A stretch of DNA of 64,000 nucleotides from an uncultured Opitutaceae bacterium. Lineage in GTDB: Bacteria > Verrucomicrobiota > Verrucomicrobiia > Opitutales > Opitutaceae. The first letter of the stretch is position 1, and every line of letters starts with the position of its first letter. Position numbers and translations under genes: made by a program. Location: the NCBI GenBank assembly GCA_937902925.1, contig CALFNN010000047.1:24865-88864 (forward strand). The letters run 5' to 3'. The notes under the pieces are model-generated. The model saw only the letters and a program-made list of their open reading frames with translations. It was not told the origin of the DNA and ran no database searches. Positions 26,101-41,100 of the stretch are shown in pieces.

Positions 26101-29100
26101 CTACGGGCTCGCCTACGACGGCACGCGATTCATCGCCGCCGGCAGCAGCGGGCGAATTTTCACGGCGACCGATCCGACGGGCGTCTGGACGCAGCGCGCA
26201 TCCGCCCCGCAGTGGCTCAACGGCGTCACGGTTGCCGGCGCCAATTATGTTGCGATCGGTGGAAATGGCGCGATCTACGCGTCGACGGACGGCAGCAATG
26301 GCGCCAATTGGTCGGCCGCCACCTCGCCCACGAACAACCAGCTTCAGGCGGTCGCCGGGACGACCGGGCATTACGTGGCCGTCGGCCAGAACGGGACGAT
26401 CCTGCATTCGACCAATGCGACGAACTGGACGGTCGTGGCTGCGCCGGCGGGCTATGCATCGCAGCAGCTCAACGGCGTGGCGTTCGTCAACAACCAGTTC
26501 GTGATCGTCGGCAGCAATGGCTCGGTGTTGAGTTCGCCCGATGGGACGGCCGGCACTTGGACGGCGCACACGAACCCGTTCGGCGACTGGCTGCGCAGTG
26601 TCGTCTACGACGGCTCGAAATACGTGGTGACGGGCGACGGCAACGCCGCCCTTGTCTCGACCGATCTCGACAATTGGTCCCGTTATTCCGTGCCCACGAA
26701 CACCCCGTGGAATGGGCTGGCCTACAATGGTTCCGACACGTTTGTCGCTGTTGGCGGCGGCGGCGAAATCTGGACCTCGGCCAACGCCCAGAACTGGTTT
26801 TCGCACGGGGCGAACGGCGGAGCCAATCGCCTGGCGGATCTGGCTGCGACGCCGGACGGAGGCTTCCTGACGGTCGGTAGCTCGGGGACGGTGGCGTTTT
26901 CTGACGACGGGGTGCAGTGGACACGTTTAGTGACACCGGTTTCCAACTGGATGAACGCCGTCGCCCTTTCCGATCAGGTGGCGGTGGCCGTGAGCAGCTT
27001 CGGGGATATCGCCGTTACCACGGATGGGCGCAACTGGGTCAATCGCACGGTCGGCGACCATGTCTCCAACAATGGCGTGGTCTTCGCCCAGGGGCGTTTC
27101 GTGACGGTCGGCGACAACGGCACGTTCCGCACGTCAACCGATGGCTTCAATTGGACCACGTCGTCCATCGCCGGTCTGACCAATTCGCTGCGTTCGGTCG
27201 CCGCGCTCGGCAATCTTTTCATCGCCGTCGGAGATCAAGGCAGAATCTACACCTCGCCCGACGGCACGAACTGGACGGCCCGCGTGAGCGGCACTTCGCA
27301 GAACCTCCAGCGCGTGCGGGTGATCGACGGGACGGTCTTCGCGGTGGGCGACAATCGCACCGTCCTGATCTCCGCTGACGGCACGGCCTGGCTTTCCGTC
27401 GCGCAATCGACCGACTACAATACTTTCGGGTATAGCTATCACGACATCACACACCTGCCCGATGGCTTTTACATCGCGAGCAGTCAGGGTCAGTTCGTCA
27501 AATCGCCCACGCTGTCCACCACTGACGCCTCGACGTGGACACGGGTCGCCCAGCTGGGTTTTGGCGAAAACCTCAACGCTATCGCCGTCAGCAGCGGCAA
27601 GGTCGTCGTCGCCGGGGATGGCGGCACAGTGATGGAGTCGGCGCTGCCGGCAGCTGCAGCCGCGCCTGCCATCACGCTTGCGCCCGCGGCTCAGGCGGCG
27701 TCGGTCGGTGGCAATGTTCTGCTTTCGGTCGGTGCCACCGGCGCGGGTCCCTTGAGTTATCAGTGGCAGAGGAACGGCACCGATGTCCCCGGCGCCACCG
27801 CGGCCGTCTTGATTCTGGCCAACACCCAAACGGCGGCCAGCGGCAGTTACACGGTGGTGGTCAGCGGTCCCGGTGGCGCGCCCGCCACGAGCAGCGCGGT
27901 GACCGTGTCCGTTGGCGCTCCCGTCATCGGCAGCTCCCTGACCGCCAGTGGCACCGCCGGGGTGCCGTTCACCTACAACATCGGTGCGAGCAATTCGCCG
28001 ACGGGATATGGCGCGAGTGGAGTGCCGGCCGGCCTTTCGTTTAATTCCGCCACCGGTGTCATCAGCGGCACGCCCTCGGCGGGGGTGTTCACTGTGACGA
28101 TCTCGGCGACCAACGCCGGCGGCACCGACACCCGGAACCTTGCGCTCTTCATCGCCGCCGCGGGCAGCGACACTTTCCCGAACTTCGCCTGGCGCAACCC
28201 GCTGCCTGCGGGCGGCACGCTGCAAACGGTGATTTTCGCGCAGAACCAGTTCGTTGCCGCCGGCGTCGGCGGCCGCGTGCTGACGTCGCCCGGCGGTTCG
28301 GTCTGGACGCCCTCCGCGAACCCGATGCCGGTCGAGACCATCTACGGGCTCGCCTACGACGGCACGCGATTCATCGCCGTTGGCAGCAGCGGAAAGATTT
28401 TCACCTCGGCCGATCCAACCGCCGTCTGGACGCAGCGCGCATCCGCCCCGCAATGGTTCTACGGCGTCACGGTTGTCGGCAGTAAATATGTCGCCGTCGG
28501 TGGCAACGGCACGATCTACACCTCGACGGACGGCAGCAATGGCGCCAACTGGTCGGCCGCCACTTCGCCCACGAACAATTCTCTCCAGGCCGTCGCGGGC
28601 ACGACGGGCCACTTCGTGGCCGTCGGGCAGAACGGCACGCTCCTGCATTCGACCGACGCGGCGACCTGGACGATCGTGGCGGCGCCGAGCGGCTATGCGT
28701 CGACACAGTTCAACGGCGTGGTCTATCTCAACAACCAGTTCGTGGTGGTGGGCGCCAACGGCTCGGTGCTGAGTTCGCCCGACGGCACCGCCGGCAGCTG
28801 GACCGCCCACGTGACCGGCAATGGCGACTGGCTGCACACGGTCGCCTATGACGGCACAAACTATGTCGTCGCGACCGACGGCAACTCCGTCTACGTGTCA
28901 TCCGACCTGACCAGTTGGTCTTTCCACCCGCTGCCGGTCAACACGCCCCTGTTTGCGCTGACCTACAACGGCGTCGATACGTTCGTTGCCGTGGGTGGCG
29001 GCGGCGAAATCTGGAGCTCGACCAACACGACCAACTGGACCTCGCGCGGCGCCACGGGCGGCGCCTATCGGATGATCGACCTCACGACGCTGCCGAATGG

Positions 29101-32100
29101 GAATTTCCTGGCGGTCGGGAGCAGCGGCCTCACGGCCGTTTCGGCCGACGGCGTTTCGTGGGTGCGCAGTCATCTGCCAAATTCCAACTGGTCGAACGGC
29201 GTCGCCGCCAGCGCCTCGGTGATCGTCGCCGTCAGCGGGTTTGGCGACATCGCGACCAGCACCGACGGGATCAGCTGGCTCAATCACCCCGTGGGCGACA
29301 ATTTTTCGAACAACGGCGTCGCTTACGGACAGAATACCTTCGTGGCGGTCGGCGACCAGGGCAGGTTCCGCACGTCGTCGGACGGCAGCAGCTGGAACAC
29401 CGGCTCCATCGGCGGCCTCTCCAGCTCGCTCCGGTCCGTGGCCGCGTTTGGCAACCTCTTCATTGCCGTTGGAGACTTGGGAAAGATCTATACCTCGACC
29501 GACGGCTCCAACTGGACGCTCCGCACCAGCGGCACAACCCTGAATCTCCAGCGCGTGCGCGTGCTCGACGGCACGGCCTTCGCGCTGGGCGATAACCGCA
29601 CGGTCCTGGTCTCCACCGATGGCACGACCTGGCTGCCGGTCGCGCAGCCGACCGACTACAATACTTTCGGTTACGGCTATCATGACATCACGCATCTGCC
29701 CGACGGCTACTACATCGCGAGCAGCCAGGGCCTGTTCATCAAGTCGCCGACACTCTCCACCACCGACGCGTCGACCTGGACCCGCGTGACCCAGCTCGCG
29801 TTCGGCGAGAACCTCAACGCGATCGCGGTCAGCGGCGGGAAAGTCGTCATCGCGGCCGAGGGCGGCACGCTGATGGAATCCGCGCTGCCGGCCGCCGGGG
29901 CGGCTCCGGCGATCACGCTTCCGCCCGCCGCCCAGACGGCTTTCACGGGATCGAATCTCCTGCTCTCGGTCGGCGCCACCGGCACCGGCCCGCTGACCTA
30001 TCAGTGGAAGAAGGATGGCAACGACATCGCCGGCGCCACCGCCGCCGTGCTCGTGTTGGCCAACGCGCAGCCGGGCGCCACCGGCAGCTACACGGTGGTC
30101 GTCAGCGGCTCCGGCGGCAGTCCGGCCACGAGCGCCGGGGCGGCGGTGACCGTCAACGCGGTCGTTGCTCCCGTTATCACGTCGCTGCCGATCGCGGCGC
30201 AGGTGATCACTTCCGGCGCGAATCTTTCGGTGACGGCGACCGGGACCGGTCCGCTGGCCTACCAGTGGTATCACGGACTGCCGGGTGACATTTCATCCCC
30301 GGTTTCGACCAACCCCAATTACACGACCCCGGCGCTCAACAGCTCGGAGCACTACTGGGTGCGGGTTTCCAACGGCGGCGGGTCGGTCGATAGCGTGGCA
30401 ACCACCGCCTATGCCTTCACCCCGGTCAATCCGGGGAATCTGTCGAATGGCATCAACGGGCTCGCCTACGGGAATTCGACCTATGTCGCCGTCGCCAACG
30501 GCAACACGGTTCTGACCTCCTCGGACAACGGTGTCTCCTGGACCCGGCAGATCGGCCTGAACGGAAACAGCCTGCGCGGGGTGGCGTTTGGCGGCGGCAC
30601 GTTCGTCGCCGTGGGGGATAACGGCACGATCCGCACTTCCACCAACAACGGCGCCACTTGGACGACAGCGACGTCGGGTTCGAATCAATTGAGCGGCGTG
30701 ATTTACGACGGCACGCAATTCGTCGCCGTCGGGTTCAACAGCACCGTGCTCACCTCGCCGACGGGGACGGTGTGGACGACGCAGTCGCTCGGCGCCTCGG
30801 GCGTCAACCTGCAGGGCATCGCGTTCGGCGGCAGCACGCTCACTTACGTGGCGGTTGGACAGAACGGCACGATCTATACCTCGACCAACACCACCAGCTG
30901 GAACGCGCACACTTCCGGCACCGCCAACACGCTTTTTGGCGCGGCTTTTGGCGCCGGCAAGTTCGTCGCCGTCGGCAATTCGGGCACGATTCTCGTGTCC
31001 TCCGACGCCGCCGGCTCCAGTTGGTCGGCGGCGACTTCGGGGACGACGAACAACCTCAACACCGTCGTTTTTGGCAACAGCCTCTTCATCACGGGTGGCG
31101 GCAGCCCGGTGTCCTCGCCCGATGGCACGACTTGGACGAACAACTCCTTCATTCCCGCCAACAGCGGCAGCAACGGGTCATCCGTGAACGCCTCGGTTTA
31201 TGCGAACAGCCAGTTTGTCATGGCCGGTTTCGCGGGGGCGGTCTTCACCTCGCCCACGGGCGCGGTCAATTCGTGGACGCTCCGCGACACGTTGTTCACG
31301 ACCAACGTCAATGATGCGATCTACGCGGGAGGCCGGCTGGTGCTCGCGGGCAACAGCGGCGTCATTGCGGTGTTCCCCGATGGCGGCACGCCCGCGCTGC
31401 GGTCGCCGGCGGTGGGCGGCGTGACGAATGCGCTCCGCCGGCTTGCTTACGGCAAGGGTCTCTACGTGGCGGTCGGCGACAGCGGGCGGATCCTCACCTC
31501 GCCCGACGGGCTGATCTGGACGAACCGCACGTTCGGTTCCACCAACTACACCGCGGTGGCCTACGGCAACGGCCTCTTTGTCGCCGCCGGCGCGGGTGGC
31601 GTCTATGTGACCTCGCCCGACGGACTCTCGTGGACGACGGGCGCGGGCACGATCGGCAATGCCATCATCAACGCGATCGACTATGGCGCCAGCGTCTTCG
31701 TCGCCGTCGATAGTGCCGGCGGCATCTACACTTCCTCCACCGGCTCCGGTTGGGCGGCGCAATCTTCCCCGGTCGGCACCGCGCTCAACCACGTCGTATT
31801 TGCCGGCGGACGGTTTGTGGCGGTCGGCGCCAATAGCGTCGTCCTCACCTCGCCGGCGGGGACCAACTGGACGGCGCAGAATCTCGGCACCACGGGCATT
31901 GCCTTGAACAAGGTGGCCTATGGCGACGGCCTCTATCTCGCCGTTCACAGCGGCCCCAGCAATTCGTCCCTGATATTCTTCTCTCGTGACGGCAGCGCCT
32001 GGGCCTCCACGAGTCCCGGCGGCGGGGTCGTCAATCAATTCAATACCACCAGTGCGACTTACGGAAACGGTAGTTTTATCGTGAGTGGGCCGGGCGGTGT

Positions 32101-35100
32101 CACGGTCCGGACGCTCCCGGCGGCCGACTCGGTTTACATCGCCACCCAGCCGGTGGCGACCACGACAGTCACGCCCGGCACTTCCGCCACGCTTTCCGTG
32201 ACTGCCAATGGCGCCGGGCTGAGCTATCAGTGGTATTCCGGCGTCAGTGGCGACACGTCGGCGCCGGTTGCGGGAGGCACTTCCGCCACTCTCGTCACGC
32301 CGGTCATCACCCAGTCGCGTAATTTCTGGGTGCGCGTCACCGGTGGCGGCACCACCGTCGACAGCGCCGCTTCCGCGATTTCGGGTAATGCCGCTCCGCC
32401 TTCAATCTCGACGCCGCCCGCGGCGAGTTCGATCACGGCTGGCCAGACGGCAAATTTCTCTGTTCAGGCCTCTGGCACCGGCACGCTCACCTATCAGTGG
32501 CTGCGCAGTGGCGTCCCTATCCCCACCGCAACCTCCGTGGGCTACTCGATCCCCGGCGCAAGTCGCACGGACGCCGATTACTATTCGGTCGCGGTCAGCG
32601 ACGGCTTCAACACGACCGTGTCGGCGCCCGCCCTCCTCTCGGTGGCTCCGAATTCCTATCCGCAGGGTCTGCAATTGGACCCCAACTTCGCCGTCAACAT
32701 CGAAGCCACCGGCAGCCAGAACACGATCAACAAGATCGCCTTTGCGCCGAACAACAAGTTCATCGCCGCGGGCGACTTCCGGTTTGTCAGCACCACTGTC
32801 AACAGCACCACGGCCAGCGCGACGATCAACCGGGTCGCCCGGTTCAACACCGATGGTTCGCTCGACCCGACCTTCGCCCCAACTCTCGTCGGCGCCTCGC
32901 CGTTGCTCGCCGTTGGTGCCCAGACGATCGGCGTCAACGCCGGCAAGGTCATCATCGCCGGGCCGATCTCGGTGGTGGCGGTTGGCACCGATACGCGCCG
33001 TCTGGTGCGGCTCAACGCCGACGGGTCGCTCGACACGACGTTTAGTATCAATGGCGGCGCCGGGGTCGTGGGCGGCCAAGTCAACGCCGTCATCGTCCAG
33101 CCCGCCGACGACAAAGTCGTCGTCGTCGGCACGTTCACGTTCTTCAACAATCTCACGCGCAACCGCATCGTCCGGTTGAACGCGGACGGTTCGCTCGATG
33201 GCTCGTTCTATGCCGACGTGAACGGCAACATCAACGCCGCGGCGCTCCAGAGCGACGGCAGGATCCTCATCGGTGGCTCATTCACGGTGGTGGACAATCA
33301 GACGCGCAACCGGCTCGCGCGGCTCAACAGCGACGGCACCCTCGACACTTCGTTCAATCCAGCGGTGAGCGGGGTGCCGGCGGCCGGGGCCGACAACACC
33401 GTGAACGCCATCGCGGTGACGACCGATGGCTCGAACAAGATCGTCATCGGCGGTTCGTTCCTCAACTACAACAACAACGCCGTCACGCGGCTCGCGCGGA
33501 TCACCTCCACCGGCGCCTTCGACGCGGGTCTCGCCGCGTTCAACAACACGGTCCTCGATCTCGCGTGTCCGACCGACGGCACAATTTACGTGGCGGGGAG
33601 TTTCACGACGGTGAACAACGTGGCGACCGTGAGCTCTGTTGCCGTTGCGCGGTTGGTGCGGCTGACGAGCGCGGGTGCGGTGGACACGGGCTTCAACCCG
33701 GGAGCCACGGCGATCAACGGGAACGTCAACACCCTCGCTTTCGATGCCACTGGCAACACCCTGCTGGCGGGCGGCTCTTTCTCGTCCGTCAACAATGCAT
33801 CGCATGCGACGCTGGCGCGTTTCACCAGCACCGGCACGCTCGACGCCGCGGTCAATCCGACCATCCGGACCAACGCCACGCCGACCGCCATCGCCGCGTT
33901 GCCGAACGGCCAGGTGCTCGTCGCCGGTAATTTCACCTCAGTGGGCGGCGTGCCGCGCTTCAATATCGCCCGGTTCAATTTGTCCAATGGCTCCCTCGAC
34001 GGCTCCTACAACTCGGGCGCGACGCCGAACACCAGCGTGGCGGGAAATATCAACGCGTTGGTGATCGGCGGCGACGGCAAGGCGACGATCGTTGGCGGCT
34101 TTACGGCCGTCGGCGGCACGTCGATCAACCGCATTGCGCGACTCAAGGCAACCGACGGCACGCTCGACCCCTCGTTCAACCCGGGGTCGGGCGCGAACAT
34201 CACGCCGACCTTCCTCATCGAGCAACCCGACGGAAAACTGATCTTCGGCAGCGCCACCAGCTTCACCTACAACGGTGTTACGCGCAGCGGTCTGGTGCGC
34301 GTCGCGCCCGACGGTTCGCTCGACGCGAATTTCGTGCCGCCGGCGTTCAACAACACGGTTGTCGCCGCGGCGGTCCAGGCCGACGGGAAGATCGTGGTCG
34401 TCGGCAGTTTCACCCAGATCGGCACCACGACGGAGAATTTCGTCGCCCGGCTCAATGCCAGCGACGGTTCGCTCGACACCTCGTTCTCCGTGGGCAGCGG
34501 GCCGAACTCGGCGCCATCGGCGGTGGCGGTGCAGGCGGACGGCCATATTCTGATCGGCGGCAATTTCACGACGTTCGCCGGGTCGACCCGCACGCGGATC
34601 GCCCGGCTCAACAGCGGCGTGAACGGCCAGACCGACGGTTCGCTCGACGCCTTCGTGCCCAGCGATGGCGGGCCAAGCAGCACCGTGACCGGATTCCTCG
34701 TGCAGGAGGACGGGAAGATCGTCGTCCGCGGTAATTTCAGTTCCGTCACCAACGGCACCCCGAATTCGTTCGTCGCCATCCGCTACTCGGCCAGCGGCAC
34801 GCGCGACACGTCGCTCGTCGCGGAAGGCCTCGGCAGCGCGACCGGCCTCGTCGTCCTCGACGATGGCACGATGGTCGCGATCGGCGCGACCTTCGCCAAC
34901 TTCAGCGACATCCGGTGGGGTGTCGCGCACTTCGTGGCGGGTTCGCCGATCGCGATCACGCAGCAGCCGCAGTCGACCACGGTCGACGCGGGCACGGCCA
35001 ACGTTCCATTGTCGGTGGGCGCCACCGGCACCGGGCCGATCACCTACCAGTGGTGGAAGGATGGCGTCCAGATTCCGGGTGCGACCACGTCGTCGTTGAA

Positions 35101-38100
35101 TTTCAACCCGGTGCAATTCTCCGATGGCGCCAACTATTCGGTCGATGTCGCGAATCTCTTTGGCACGATCTCGAGCAACGTCGCTTCGTTGACGGTGAAT
35201 ACGAAACCGATCGTCAACGCGGTATCGCCGAACCAGACGATCGATCCCCAGGGCATGGTGACGATCGGCGTCGACTATGACGACAGCCCCGAGGATAGCG
35301 TGCTCCAGTGGTATAAGGACAATGTCCTGATCCCCGGGGCAAACGGCGATCCGTTCACGATCGCCAGCGTGAAGCCGGGCGACGCGGGCAGCTATCACCT
35401 CGTCCTCACCAACTCAAAGGGCACGACGACCTCGCCCGACATCGTCATCACCGTCTCCGGGAAACCGGCGATCGTGACGCCGCCGGTTTCCGCCGCGGTT
35501 TCGCTGGGCGGCTCGACGACGCTCACCGTGTCGGCCAGCGGCCCAGGCTCGCTTTCCTATCAGTGGCGCAAGAACGGCGTCGCGCTCGCCGGCCAGACCA
35601 ACCCCACGCTGGTGCTCACCAATATTTCCGCCGGCGATGCCGCCCAATACGATGTCGTTGTCACCAACGCGTCCGGCGGCACGGCGAGCCCGGCGGCATC
35701 CGTGGTGATCCATTCGCCGCTGCTCGACGAGGGATTTGCGCCGCCCTTGCTCAGCAGCCCGGTAGCCGGTGCGGGGGTGGCCGTTTTGAGCGATGGTTCG
35801 ATTGTTCAAGGCAACAATGCCGGATCGCCCACGTTGCTGCGGCAGCGCACGGGTTCGCTCGTGCGGTATCTCGCCGACGGCACGCGCGACAACGCGTTCG
35901 ATTACAAATTCCCGGCCGATCTTGGCACGGCCTTTGCCATCGCTGCGTTGCCCGACGGTCGCTTCCTCGCCTCGCTCGCTTATCAACGCGGTGTCGGCGC
36001 CCCGCCGCGCGGGCGTCTCGCCTTGTTTGCCAACGACGGCACGCCCGATCTCTCGTTTACGCCCTACGACTACGACTTGCTCACGAGTTCGGCCGGGCAG
36101 ATTCGCGGCATTCTTCCGCTGTTCGACGGCAGCAATCAATTCGTTGCGGTGCTCGCCGCGGGTGCCTTCACGAATCTCAACGGCACCGGCCGCGCCGGCT
36201 TGGCGCGATTCAACGCCAATGGCACGCTGGATCCCAACTTTAATGTCTGCACGATGACGCTGAACGGCTCGAGCAGTGGCGTGCTGGCCCGGCCGGCCAT
36301 CGACGGCAATGGGAAGATCGTCGTGGCGGGTGATTTCGGCTTCTTCAACGGTATTGCTGTCCCCGGTGTCGCACGGCTCAACGCCGACGGCACGACCGAC
36401 ACGAGTTTTGTCCCGTGGAATTTCACCCGGGCGAGCGGCATTCGCGGCATCGTGATCCAGTCGACGAACAAGATAGTCCTCGGGGGACGGTTCACGGTGG
36501 ACGGGGTGGTAAACATTCCGTTCATCCGCCTCAACCTCGACGGCTCGCTCGACCGCACGTTCAACCTGTCGACGATCGCCCAGGTCAACGGCAACACGGT
36601 CTTCGTCAATTCGATGGCGCCCCTCGCCAACGACCGCTTTGTCGCCGCCGAGACGACGCTGCGCGTGTGCAACGCCGACGGCTCGCCCGATGGGTCGTTT
36701 ACCTCCCCGTCCCTGATCAATATCTCGTCCAGCGCGAACGCATCGTTCTCCACTGTCGTTCCGGTGACGGGCGGTTACGTGGCCGCGGGCGTCTTCGACC
36801 TTGTCAACTTCCGCTCGCAGCCGAACCTCATCAAGCTCGACACGGCGGGCAACGTGCAGCCGTTCACTGCCGAGACCTGGGGAGCGGTGAACCTGCCGTT
36901 CACCTTTGCGCGCACCAATTCGGGACGCGTGCTCGCGGCGGTCGCAAGTTCGCAGACGCCCACCGGCCTCGCCGACCTGATGCCGGACGGCAGTCTGGCC
37001 ACCACGCCATTTAGCGCGGCTTTCGCCAACATCAGCAGCGTGAGCAGCATCAATGCGCTGCCCGACGGCCGCATCTTCGCGATTGTGACCAACGGCACGA
37101 CCGGCGGCACGGAATTGCGCCGGGCACTCGCCGATGGCACGCCCGACTCGGCGCTGACCACGATCGCCCCGCCGGCCGGGCCGGCGATTGACCGCGCCTT
37201 CATCCTCCCGGATGGCCGGCCGCTGGTGTATTCGAATTCGGCCGGCGCACAGGACATCGTCAACGGCACTGAAACTGTCCGCCGCCTCAACCTCGACGGT
37301 TCGGTCGACGGCGGATTCAACGCGGTCTTCCCCGGTGTCGCCCCGACCGTGACGCGTGACGGGACGAACGTCATCACGTTTGCCGAGTCGCTGGGCATCG
37401 AGCCGTTCACCACGGACAGCAATGGCTCGGTCTATTTGCGCTACCGTGCCGCCGGCGGCCTCGTGCGCTTCGAGCGTCTCCTGGCCAATGGCTCGGCCGA
37501 TCCGAACTTTGCCACGATCACCGTGCCGGAGATCACCGCGGATCGCGGCGCTTTCACCGGCACCTTCACCGATCCGCAACGGCCGACGGCGGGCACCCTG
37601 TCCCTGGCCTTTACGGCGGCCCGCCGCCGCGAGTTCCTCGACGCGGCTGTGCAGTCGACCGGCAAGATCATCGTCGCCGGCGAATTCTCCTCGATCACCA
37701 TCAATGGCGTAACGACCCCGGCGCCGGGTCTCGTGCGGCTCAACGGCGACGGCACGCTCGATTCGACCTTCGCGATGGGCAACGGCCCGCAGTGGACCGC
37801 GACCCCCGCCAAGAACGGGCTCGTGCCCGCCGTCGAGGCGATGGTGCAACAATCCGACGGTCGGCTGCTGCTCGTGGGTAACTTCGAGGCTTACGATGGC
37901 ACCGCCGCGCCGGGCATCGTGCGGATCAACGCCGATGGCTCGCGCGATTCCAGCTATGCCGCCCCGGTGGCGCGTCGCGGCGGCGGCAGTTTCTGGCCGG
38001 AGATGCAACTGCAGAACGATGGATCGGTCCTGTTGATGGGATCGTATGTCGTGCCCGGCGAGACTTACGCCCGCGGCCTCGTGCGGATGCTCAATCCCGT

Positions 38101-41100
38101 GACGAATATCGGCATTCCGCCGCAGTCGCAGTTTATCCTGCCGAACATCCCGGTCGTGCTTTCGGTCGGCGTGACCGGCGCGGGTCCCTTCAGTTATCAG
38201 TGGCAAAAGAACGGGAACCCCATCGGCAGCGCCACCGGTCCGACCTACTCGATCGCCAGCCCCGTCGCTTCCGATGCCGGGAGTTACACCGTCGCGGTCA
38301 CGTCGCCGGCCGGCACGTTCACGAGCGCTCCCGCCATCCTGTCCGTCCCGACTGTCCCGGTCATTCTTGACCAGCCGACCGCGCGCCGCGTGGTGGCTGG
38401 AGGCAAGGTTCTGTTCCGCGTGTCCGCCAGCACGGCGACGGGCGGCGCCTCGCTCACCTACAAGTGGCAGAAGAACGGCACCGATATCGGCGGCGCGACC
38501 GCTTCCGACTATACAATCCCGAGCGTCGCTGCCGGCGATGCCGCGAGCTACTCGGTCGTCGTCAGCGACGGCACGAACAACATCTCCAGCCAGAACGCGG
38601 TGCTCACGGTGCTGACGCCCGATCCCGTGTTGTGGCAGCAGTTCACGGAGTTCGCGGGTGAACAATCGCTCGAGCGCACGATCAATGACGGCAACGGGCA
38701 CGTTTACGTGCCATGGGGAATCTACGACCGCAACGACGACATGGTTGCCGGCCGGGTGATGGGAGCGCTCGTGCGGCTCAATGTGAGCGACGGCTCGCTC
38801 GATCCAACCTTCAAGCTCGACCCGCGCTACAGTCGCGCCTCGCACGTGGCCTTCCAATCCGACGGCCGGCTCATCGTCGCTGTGACCGTGGGCGACGTCG
38901 ATTCCGTGATCCGCGTCGACACGACCGGCGCAGTGGATGGGACATTCCAGGCGCCGCTCTTTGCGCGGGGCATCCGGTTCGTCACCGTGCAGCCGGATGG
39001 CAACGTGCTGGTCGCGGCATCGGAACTGCCGCACGTCGATGCGCCCGCGGGGGCGCTGGCCAGCGCCGCAGCCGGGGTCTTCCGACTCAATGGAGCCAAT
39101 GGTCATCTCGACGGCGGCTTCACGACGGCCGCGCTAGGCGCCGACCCGGGCGGAAACCTTTCTGTCTTCGGTCCGCCGGTGGTCGACAGCAACAATCGGA
39201 TCTATCTCGTGGGCATCTTCGGCACCGTCAACGGGACGGCGCGGCCGAACTTCGCCCGTCTCGCCTCGGACGGCACGCTCGACAGCGGTTATGCCAATCC
39301 CGCCACGCTGCCCGCGGGCTTCGTGAGCCAGCAGGCGCGCGCGGTGGTGTTCCAGAGCACGGGCAAGGTGGTGATCGTGGGTGGATTCAGCTACAATGGC
39401 CGCGGCCAATCCAACGGCGATCGGATCATGGCGATCCGGATGAACACGACCGGCGTGTCCGATGGCACGCTCGACCTGAGCTACCACATGCCGCTGCGCA
39501 GTGAGTTGGGTTACAACACCTCGATCGGCGTCCGGATGCGCTACGCCATGGCGCTGCCCAACGACCAACTTCTCGGCGTCAGCGACCGGCTCACGCGATT
39601 GAACGCCGACGGCACGGTGGATGGCACCTTCAAGAGTCGCGCCTTCGGCCAGGAGTCGTTCTGGGTTTCGCAGGACGCCGGCGGCCGGTTCTATGTTCCC
39701 GATCAAGTCAGCGTCGCCGGCAACGCCCTCACGCTCCAGCTCTGGGGCAATGGCATCGCCCGCTTCGCCGCGGACGGCACGCCCGACGAATCCTTCCAGA
39801 CCGGTGGCTGGGGCCGCTCGGCGATCACGACCAGCGGCGCCGTCCTCAGCGATGGGCGCGTCTGGGTGGCCGGCGATTTCAATCGCATGGGAAGCGCCAA
39901 CGTGCCCGGTGTCGCACAGTTCGCGGCGGCGGGTGGATTGACCGGGACGCAGGTCGCCGCACCGAACCGGAGCATGCCTTACGGCGTGGTGACGCCCGCA
40001 GGCAACGACCAGATCTTCGTTCTTCTTTCGCCCTCCTTCAACAGCCTCGAGTCTTCGTCCCCCGTCCTGGCGCGAGTCAACACCGACGGCACGCCGGACG
40101 GTAACTTCACGCCGGTGCTGCCGGCGGGCTACGTGCTCGGTTCGGCCATGCCGACGGCGGCTCCGGGCGGCCGCGTCGTGCTCGCGCAAGCCTTCCTCGA
40201 TCCGCAGTCGGTTCTCAACGGGGCGACGGGAGATGCCCTGCTGCGGCTTAACGCCGACGGCGGTCGCGACGGCAACTACACCCCGCCGCTGTCGTCGCTG
40301 GCCGCGGTCGATCGCGATGGCAGCAACAACATCACCCAGATCCGCACAGCCGGCGTCAGCGTTGCGCAGGTTCTTGCCGATGACCGGGTGCTGGTCGTCT
40401 ACGCCGGACTCGACGGCAGCATGCACCTGACGCGGCTGACGGCGACGGGTGGCGTGGACGGGGGCTTCAACGCTCCGTCATTCGGCACCGTGGCGCCGCA
40501 GGCTGGCTTCTCCAATATCATCACGGACCCGGTCAAGGGCGTGACCGACCAATTCAATCTCGTTTCCTACGATCCGACCGACCTCGTCCACGCCGCGGTG
40601 CAGATGCCGGATGGCCGCGTCTACGTCGGCGGTCGCTTTGCGCTCGCCGGCGCGCCGCGCGGCCTCGTCCGGCTGAACAGCGACGGCTCGGTCGACAGCG
40701 CCTTCACGGGTGCGGGCATCGCGTTCAGCAAGGCCGACGCCGGTCCTTACGTCGATGCGCTGGCCGTCGATGCGGCCGGCCGGCTGTATGTCGCGGGCCG
40801 GTTCGACAGCTTCAACGGCACCGCGGTCCCCGGACTGTTCCGCCTGAACGCGGACGGCTCGCTCGACACCGGCTGGGCGCCCGGCTTCGCGGTGCGCGAC
40901 GTGCCAGCCGCCGCCGTGCGCCTGCTCGTGGTGGGCACGAAGCTTTATGCCTTCGGCACGGTCGCCGCCGCGGCCGATGCATTTGAAGGCCCGTATCGCG
41001 TCGTCGACATCCCGGCGCCGCCGTCGATCTCGACCCCGCCGGTCACCGCCAATGTCGTTCTGGGCGGCAGCGCCAGCTTCACGGTCGTCGCCGGCGGCAC

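Noticed and set aside
25926..29942. CRISPR-like or tandem DNA repeat
   Set aside because: The repeats are in frame, long, diverged and encode propeller domains; no short direct repeats with unique spacers are present.
35414..39106. Minus-strand open frame of 1230 codons
   Set aside because: Antisense to Delta-60 and Ig repeats of the giant gene; the product is Arg/Gly/Asp-rich low-complexity sequence.
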